From NCBI GenBank assembly GCA_947630465.1, contig CANRHT010000059.1, positions 1-10,909 on the forward strand: 10,909 bases of DNA. The letters run 5' to 3'. This document shows positions 7,146 to 10,909 of the stretch, piece after piece. The DNA is from an uncultured Pseudomonadaceae bacterium. GTDB taxonomy: Bacteria; Pseudomonadota; Gammaproteobacteria; Pseudomonadales; Pseudomonadaceae. The number at the start of each line of letters is the position of its first letter. Position 1 is the stretch's first letter. The position numbers and the translations under genes were made by a program. The notes beneath the pieces were generated by a model that was not told the DNA's origin, ran no database searches, and saw only the letters and a list, made by a program, of their open reading frames with translations.

Positions 7146-7411
7146 ATATAGACTCTAGACTGTGCCTCGGCGGTTATTAGTGGCAACATAGTTGAGCAAA
7201 CGCTGAATAATTACCTACGTTGTCAGGACGTTGTTAAAACCAGCTCAAGATGCTCATTTACGCTCTGTAAACTGCGCTTTTTCGCTAATTTTTGCCTAGC
7301 CCTGACTGCCTCGCTAACATTATTCAGTGCTTCCTTCATATCAACATAGTAACCAATATTTACCAAGGCTGTTATCCTTTACACGTTTTAGGAATTAGTG
7401 CGACTGCTCAT
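7146..7411. promoter_or_regulatory. Divergent intergenic region between the HDOD gene and motA
   Basis: These 266 bases hold no convincing gene and must carry promoters for both directions. For motA, TTGCCT (7292-7297) and TAACAT (7315-7320), spaced 17, are a weak sigma70-type pair. TAAC (7350-7353) and GCTGTTAT (7368-7375), spaced 14, loosely resemble a FliA (sigma28) site 37 bases before the ATG. A 7-base direct repeat ACGTTGT (7217-7223 and 7228-7234) repeats at 11 bases, about one helical turn, and could bind a regulator. None of these is strong. Confidence 0.35.
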
Positions 7412-8263
7412 ATGATAAAAATCATCGGAATTATTGTTGTTTTTGCGAGTGTACTGGCAGGATATGTTCTGTCTGGCGGAAAAATAGCTGCCATTATTCA
7501 GCCGTTTGAAGTGTTGATTATTGGTGGTGCGGCGTTGGGTGCTTTTTTCCAAGCCAACCCCGGTAGCACTTTTATGCAGGTGTTTAAAAAGTCCCTAGCG
7601 ATGTTTGGTAATCGCTTCACCAAAGCGCTCTACCTTGATGTACTAAAAATGCTCTACGAAGTGCTGAATAAAAGCCGCCGTGAAGGCATGATGGCGATTG
7701 AGGCCGATATTGAAGACCCCAATGCCAGTCCTATTTTTAGTAAATATCCAGCCGTTTTAAAAGACCAGCGCATGACTGAGTTTGTTTGTGACTACTTGCG
7801 CATCATGACCACCGGTAATATGGCGCCGCATGAGTTTGAAGGCTTGTTTGATATGGAGTTAACCAGTCTCAAAGAAGACTTGGATCACCCCGGGCATGCG
7901 GTCACGAGTGTGGCTGATGGTTTACCAGGTTTTGGTATTGTGGCGGCGGTACTGGGTATTGTGGTGACCATGGCGATGCTCGGTGAGGCTGAGCAAGCGG
8001 CTTTAGGTCAGCACGTTGGTGCGGCGTTGGTGGGTACTTTCTTGGGTATTTTGGCGGCCTACGGTTTCTTTGGCCCTTTAGCCAACAGCTTGGCGCATGA
8101 TGCCAAAGAAGAGTTGAATCTGTACGAGGCGATTAAAGCGACCTTGGTTTCTTCAGCCTCTGGTATGCCACCGAGCTTAGCAGTGGAGTTTGGACGTAAG
8201 GTTTTATACGGCGCGCACCGACCTTCCTTTGCTGAGTTGGAACAAGCTGTGCGAGGCGGCTAA
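7412..8263 (+). CDS. motA: Flagellar stator subunit MotA
   Basis: The 283-residue inner-membrane protein starts MIKIIGIIVVFASVLAGYVL, as Pseudomonas MotA does. MotA forms, with MotB, the proton-conducting stator that drives flagellar rotation. Four hydrophobic segments are visible (about 2-20, 31-48, 170-190, 202-222). The cytoplasmic loop carries the charged residues that contact FliG: Arg89 in NKSRR and Glu97 in MAIEAD, equivalent to E. coli R90 and E98. The conserved channel prolines are Pro172 (DGLPGFG) and Pro222 (FFGPLA). The C-terminal RPSFAELEQAVRG is a family signature. The frame extends upstream to a TTG at 7292, but the added 40 residues are not MotA-like. The ribosome site is weak: the AGGA at 7390-7393 is 18 bases from the ATG. 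It overlaps nothing and is followed after 5 bases by motB. This is the MotAB-type stator; whether a second MotCD set exists cannot be seen here. Confidence 0.97.
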   Translation: MIKIIGIIVVFASVLAGYVLSGGKIAAIIQPFEVLIIGGAALGAFFQANPGSTFMQVFKKSLAMFGNRFTKALYLDVLKMLYEVLNKSRREGMMAIEADIEDPNASPIFSKYPAVLKDQRMTEFVCDYLRIMTTGNMAPHEFEGLFDMELTSLKEDLDHPGHAVTSVADGLPGFGIVAAVLGIVVTMAMLGEAEQAALGQHVGAALVGTFLGILAAYGFFGPLANSLAHDAKEELNLYEAIKATLVSSASGMPPSLAVEFGRKVLYGAHRPSFAELEQAVRGG

Positions 8264-8268
8264 AGCCT

Positions 8269-9228
8269 ATGGATACCAATCAGCCCGTCATTGTTAAACG
8301 CGTCAAAAAGATTGCCGCCGGCCATCACGGTGGTGCGTGGAAAATTGCTTTTGCTGACTTTGCTGTGGCGATGATGGCATTTTTCTTGGTGATGTGGCTG
8401 ATGTCATCGGCTACGCCTGAACAAAAGAAAGCCATTTCCGGCTACTTTCAAGACCCTCTTGGTTTTAGCACCAGTGCCAGCCCTTATGTGATTGATTTGG
8501 GCGGCACGCCAACACCTGCGCCGGACCGTACGTTAAATCCTGAAGTAACTGAGGAGTTGATGGCTGGCGAGCAAGTGCTCAGTATTGATGATGAAAAGCT
8601 GGCAGAGCAGCTTGAGAAAGCGCGTTTAGATGTGCTTTTGTTAGAGTTGCAACGAAAAATCAGTGAGAACGATGATTTTCAGTTGTACAAAGATCAAGTC
8701 ATGATGGAAATGACCCGCGATGGTCTACGTATTTTGATCACTGATGCCGCCAATCGCCCCATGTTTGATTTGGGTAGTGCGCGTTTGCAGCCGTACTTTG
8801 AGGATGTTCTGTATTTGATGGCTGACACCATTCGTGCGGTACCCAATAAGATCAGCGTGGGCGGGCATACGGATGCTAAACCCTACGCCGGCAATGGTGA
8901 TTTTGGCAACTGGGAGTTGTCAGCCAGTCGTGCCAATGCTGCACGTCGCGCGCTGCGTTCCGGTGGTTTGGCGGAAAATAAAATAGCCCGCGTTGCCGGT
9001 TATGCTTCAGCAGCGCTCTTTGATAAAAAGAATCCCTACAGTCCTAGCAATAGGCGCATTGATATCTTGGTGTTAACCAAGCGTGCCTTACAGGCGATTG
9101 AGGGGGATAGCGAAGCGCCAGTTGAAGATGTGCAGCAGGGCACTGATGAGGCGGGTCCCAGCAGTAAACCCATGCGCAACAAGCTTAATGTGTTTGAGAA
9201 GGGCGTGCTGCAGTTTGAAGATGTATAA
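8269..9228 (+). CDS. motB: Flagellar stator subunit MotB
   Basis: The 319-residue partner of MotA anchors the stator to peptidoglycan. The basic N-terminus (VIVKRVKKIAAGHHGG) precedes one transmembrane helix at about 26-45. This helix holds the proton-carrying Asp30 in FADFAVAMMAFFLVMW, equivalent to E. coli D32. The plug and linker region follows (about 50-150). An OmpA-like peptidoglycan-binding domain spans about 160-270, with VGGHTDAKPY at 197-206 and NWELSASRANAARRAL at 214-229. The tail after about 275 is acidic and low in conservation, with NKLNVFEKG near the end. Length is slightly shorter than P. aeruginosa MotB (about 347 aa by memory), mostly in linker and tail. Only 5 bases separate it from motA, and GAGG at 8252-8255 lies 13 bases before its ATG, so translation is probably coupled. 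Confidence 0.97.
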   Translation: MDTNQPVIVKRVKKIAAGHHGGAWKIAFADFAVAMMAFFLVMWLMSSATPEQKKAISGYFQDPLGFSTSASPYVIDLGGTPTPAPDRTLNPEVTEELMAGEQVLSIDDEKLAEQLEKARLDVLLLELQRKISENDDFQLYKDQVMMEMTRDGLRILITDAANRPMFDLGSARLQPYFEDVLYLMADTIRAVPNKISVGGHTDAKPYAGNGDFGNWELSASRANAARRALRSGGLAENKIARVAGYASAALFDKKNPYSPSNRRIDILVLTKRALQAIEGDSEAPVEDVQQGTDEAGPSSKPMRNKLNVFEKGVLQFEDV

Positions 9229-9240
9229 CCACATTCTGCG

Positions 9241-9273
9241 CAGCACTCGGCTGTAGATAACAGCTGAGTGCTG
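9241..9273. terminator. Strong hairpin between convergent motB and rsgA, probable bidirectional terminator
   Basis: CAGCACTCGGCTGT at 9241-9254 and ACAGCTGAGTGCTG at 9260-9273 form a 14-base stem with a 5-base loop. One position is a G-U wobble in plus-strand RNA and an A-C mismatch in minus-strand RNA. It sits 12 bases past the motB stop and 10 bases past the rsgA stop, so it would lie at the 3' end of both transcripts. No T-run follows on either strand, so release may need Rho, or the stem may protect 3' ends. Confidence 0.6.
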
Positions 9274-9283
9274 GATTGACTCA

Positions 9284-10312
9284 CTAATGCTCGCTGCTGA
9301 TACCGCTCACAATATGTTTAAAACTGGCTAAACGCTGCGGTGCAATTAAACCTGCTTCCACGGCCGCCAGTAACGCACAGCCCGGCTCATGCTCATGACT
9401 GCAGTTGCGAAACTTGCATTGGCCTAGGTGCTGTTGAAACTCAATAAATCCTGCTTCAACATCGGCAACGCTGACGTGGCCTAAACCAAATTCACGAATA
9501 CCTGGCGAGTCAATCAGTTCACCCCCCGCTGGAAAGTGGAACAGACGAGCTGTGGTTGTTGTGTGAGTGCCTTTACCTGTTAATAACGATAACGGCCCAA
9601 CACGGGTGTCGGTATCGGGTAGTAAACGATTCACCAGTGACGATTTACCCACTCCAGATTGACCAACAAAGACGCTGACTTGATCATTGAGTTGCGCTTG
9701 CAGTTGTTCTAAACCATCGCCTGAATAAGCGGATACTTCCAGCAAGGGGTAGCCCAAGGTGTGGTAAGTGCTGAGTAAATCATGCACACGAGAGCTGCCG
9801 CTGGGATCCAGCAGATCCGATTTGTTGAGCAGTAATAAAGGCTTAATTCCCGCATGTTCTGCGGCAATGATATAGCGATCAATCAGATTAGCGTGCGGTT
9901 CAGGCAGGGGCGCAAACACAATGACAATCAGATCTACGTTGGCGGCGACAGGTTTTAAAGTGCCGCGAGAATCTGGACGACGTAATTCACTGTGACGCGG
10001 TAGTTGCGCAATGATAATGCCCAGCCCCTGATTGCCGGGACGCCAGACCACACGATCGCCTGTGACCAATGCAGGTAAGTTAGCGCGCAAATAACAGCGA
10101 AAGGTTTGGCCTGCATGTGCAGGGTCTTCAGTCTCAACTTCAACCTGTACGCCAAAGTGTGCGATCACCAAGCCATGCTGTTCGGGGCCTAAATCACCAC
10201 CCTCCAGTTCTTCCAGAGTGCGCTCTTCGCGTTTAGCCGCGCGGGCAAGGCGTTCATCTTGGATTTTATTAATACGCCAGCCTTGGCGGCGATTAAGTGT
10301 ACGTTTGGCCAT
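9284..10312 (-). CDS. rsgA: Ribosome small-subunit GTPase RsgA (YjeQ)
   Basis: The 342-residue product is a circularly permuted GTPase that acts in late 30S maturation. A basic N-terminal tail ([21 protein letters not shown]) precedes an OB-fold (about 45-115). The G motifs come in permuted order: NKSD (G4) at 163-166, GQSGVGKSS (G1) at 217-225, a TTTTA switch near 251-255 and DSPG (G3) at 268-271. The zinc-binding C-terminal region has C299-x4-C304-x-H306-x5-C312. The ATG at 10312 matches the family start MAKR; an upstream ATG at 10351 would add 13 unrelated residues. The upstream exchanger gene ends 63 bases before this start in the same direction and may share its transcript. In P. aeruginosa, by memory, the neighbour here is orn instead. 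Confidence 0.96.
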   Translation of the reverse strand: MAKRTLNRRQGWRINKIQDERLARAAKREERTLEELEGGDLGPEQHGLVIAHFGVQVEVETEDPAHAGQTFRCYLRANLPALVTGDRVVWRPGNQGLGIIIAQLPRHSELRRPDSRGTLKPVAANVDLIVIVFAPLPEPHANLIDRYIIAAEHAGIKPLLLLNKSDLLDPSGSSRVHDLLSTYHTLGYPLLEVSAYSGDGLEQLQAQLNDQVSVFVGQSGVGKSSLVNRLLPDTDTRVGPLSLLTGKGTHTTTTARLFHFPAGGELIDSPGIREFGLGHVSVADVEAGFIEFQQHLGQCKFRNCSHEHEPGCALLAAVEAGLIAPQRLASFKHIVSGISSEH

Positions 10313-10375
10313 AGTGAACTCATTAGCTGAAGTGGTGATAGCGGGTCGCATGCGCTAAGCAGGCAACCCTAAGTG

Positions 10376-10909
10376 TTAGTGTTCTGCAGGTAAACCACGC
10401 TGAATACGCCAAGCACGTGTTGCTATGACTAATAGCGTAATTGCAGTTAACGGTACCACATAGCCAAGCATGGCATCGGCAAAGGTATTAGCAAATGAGT
10501 CGCCGTTGCTTTGCATGATTAAGTAGGCGGTGTAGGCAATGTAGTAGCCTAAAAATAAAGCACCTTCCCAGCGGTTGATACGATAGCCAGCAAAAAAGAC
10601 CGGTAAGCAGGCCACCATGACTGCGAGCATCACGGGAAAATCAAACTCCAGTGCTGAACGCGCTACAGCAATATTTTCGGGCGAGGCTAAACCCGCCAAG
10701 CCCAGTACTGCTAATAAGTTAAATAAGTTACTGCCAACGATATTACCAACGGCGATATCACGCTCACCTTTCCAAGCGGCAATTAATGAGGTGGCTAGTT
10801 CAGGTAGTGATGTGCCGGCGGCAATAATGGTTAAGCCAATCACCAGTTCAGATAAGCCTAAGGCTTGCGCCAAGCTCACAGCACCAGACACCAGCAGGTT
10901 AGAACCCAG
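10376..10909 (-). CDS. Na+/Ca2+ exchanger-family antiporter (YrbG/CaxA type), C-terminal half only
   Basis: The frame is open to the right edge, so 177 C-terminal residues are visible and roughly the first half of a usual 320-370-residue protein is missing. The fragment begins LGSNLLVSGAVSLAQALGLSE. It carries the second alpha-repeat of the CaCA superfamily: GTSLPELATS at 32-41 with its ion-binding Glu37, and GNIVGSNLFN at 55-64. Four or five hydrophobic helices follow, as expected for an inner-membrane cation/proton or cation/sodium exchanger. Ion preference cannot be told from this half. The stop at 10376 is 63 bases before the rsgA start in the same direction. The GTG at 10889-10891 is an internal Val codon, not a start. 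Confidence 0.88.
   Translation of the reverse strand: MGSNLLVSGAVSLAQALGLSELVIGLTIIAAGTSLPELATSLIAAWKGERDIAVGNIVGSNLFNLLAVLGLAGLASPENIAVARSALEFDFPVMLAVMVACLPVFFAGYRINRWEGALFLGYYIAYTAYLIMQSNGDSFANTFADAMLGYVVPLTAITLLVIATRAWRIQRGLPAEH

Noticed and set aside
7181..7196. Possible sigma54 site (TGGCAAC, 4 bases, TTGAG) upstream of motA
   Set aside because: The essential -12 GC dinucleotide is GA here and the -24 element matches only partly.
7292..7411. TTG-initiated 40-residue N-terminal extension of MotA
   Set aside because: The extension is not MotA-like, and MIKIIGIIVVF at 7412 is the family's normal N-terminus.
10313..10351. Upstream ATG giving RsgA 13 extra residues
   Set aside because: The family starts at MAKR, reached at 10312; the extension is not conserved-looking.
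1..10909. CRISPR arrays, insertion sequences, prophage, toxin-antitoxin or defence genes, tRNA or rRNA
   Set aside because: I read for regular repeats, transposase or integrase motifs and cloverleaf-like sequences and saw none; all long frames are accounted for by core genes.

Overview
The window is a chromosomal, core-type segment from a gammaproteobacterium of the Pseudomonas lineage (Pseudomonadaceae). FimX, Psd, MotA, MotB, RsgA and DusB all read like Pseudomonas orthologues, and most of the gene order matches the P. aeruginosa fimX-psd-motAB-rsgA neighbourhood as I remember it. Base composition looks near 50% G+C, lower than typical Pseudomonas. This suggests a low-GC member of the family (Thiopseudomonas- or Denitrificimonas-like); that placement is inference.

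Layout, left to right. The left edge cuts the 5' part of dusB (minus strand, tRNA dihydrouridine synthase B). A 211-base leader with several inverted repeats separates it from fimX (minus). Upstream of fimX, in the same direction, are a 604-residue protein with a PilZ-like C-terminal domain and then psd (phosphatidylserine decarboxylase), followed by a gene for an HDOD-plus-GAF-like protein (all minus). A 266-base divergent intergenic region then leads to motA-motB (plus). These converge on rsgA (minus) across a strong hairpin. The right edge cuts a Na+/Ca2+ exchanger-family gene (minus) that lies upstream of rsgA in the same direction.

Functionally the centre is a surface-motility and signalling cluster. 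FimX is the degenerate GGDEF/EAL c-di-GMP receptor controlling type IV pilus assembly. Its neighbour carries a second potential c-di-GMP-related fold. MotA/MotB form the proton-driven flagellar stator, and an HDOD signalling protein is transcribed divergently from motAB. Psd, RsgA, DusB and the exchanger are housekeeping genes.

I find no mobile element, CRISPR array, tRNA, rRNA or phage gene, and no frankly new system. The points most worth a second look are the uncharacterised PilZ-like partner of FimX, the HDOD/GAF protein next to motAB, competing inverted repeats in the dusB leader, and differences in gene content from P. aeruginosa (no rhdA between psd and the HDOD gene, no orn beside rsgA). 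No gene-free stretch exceeds 300 bases.
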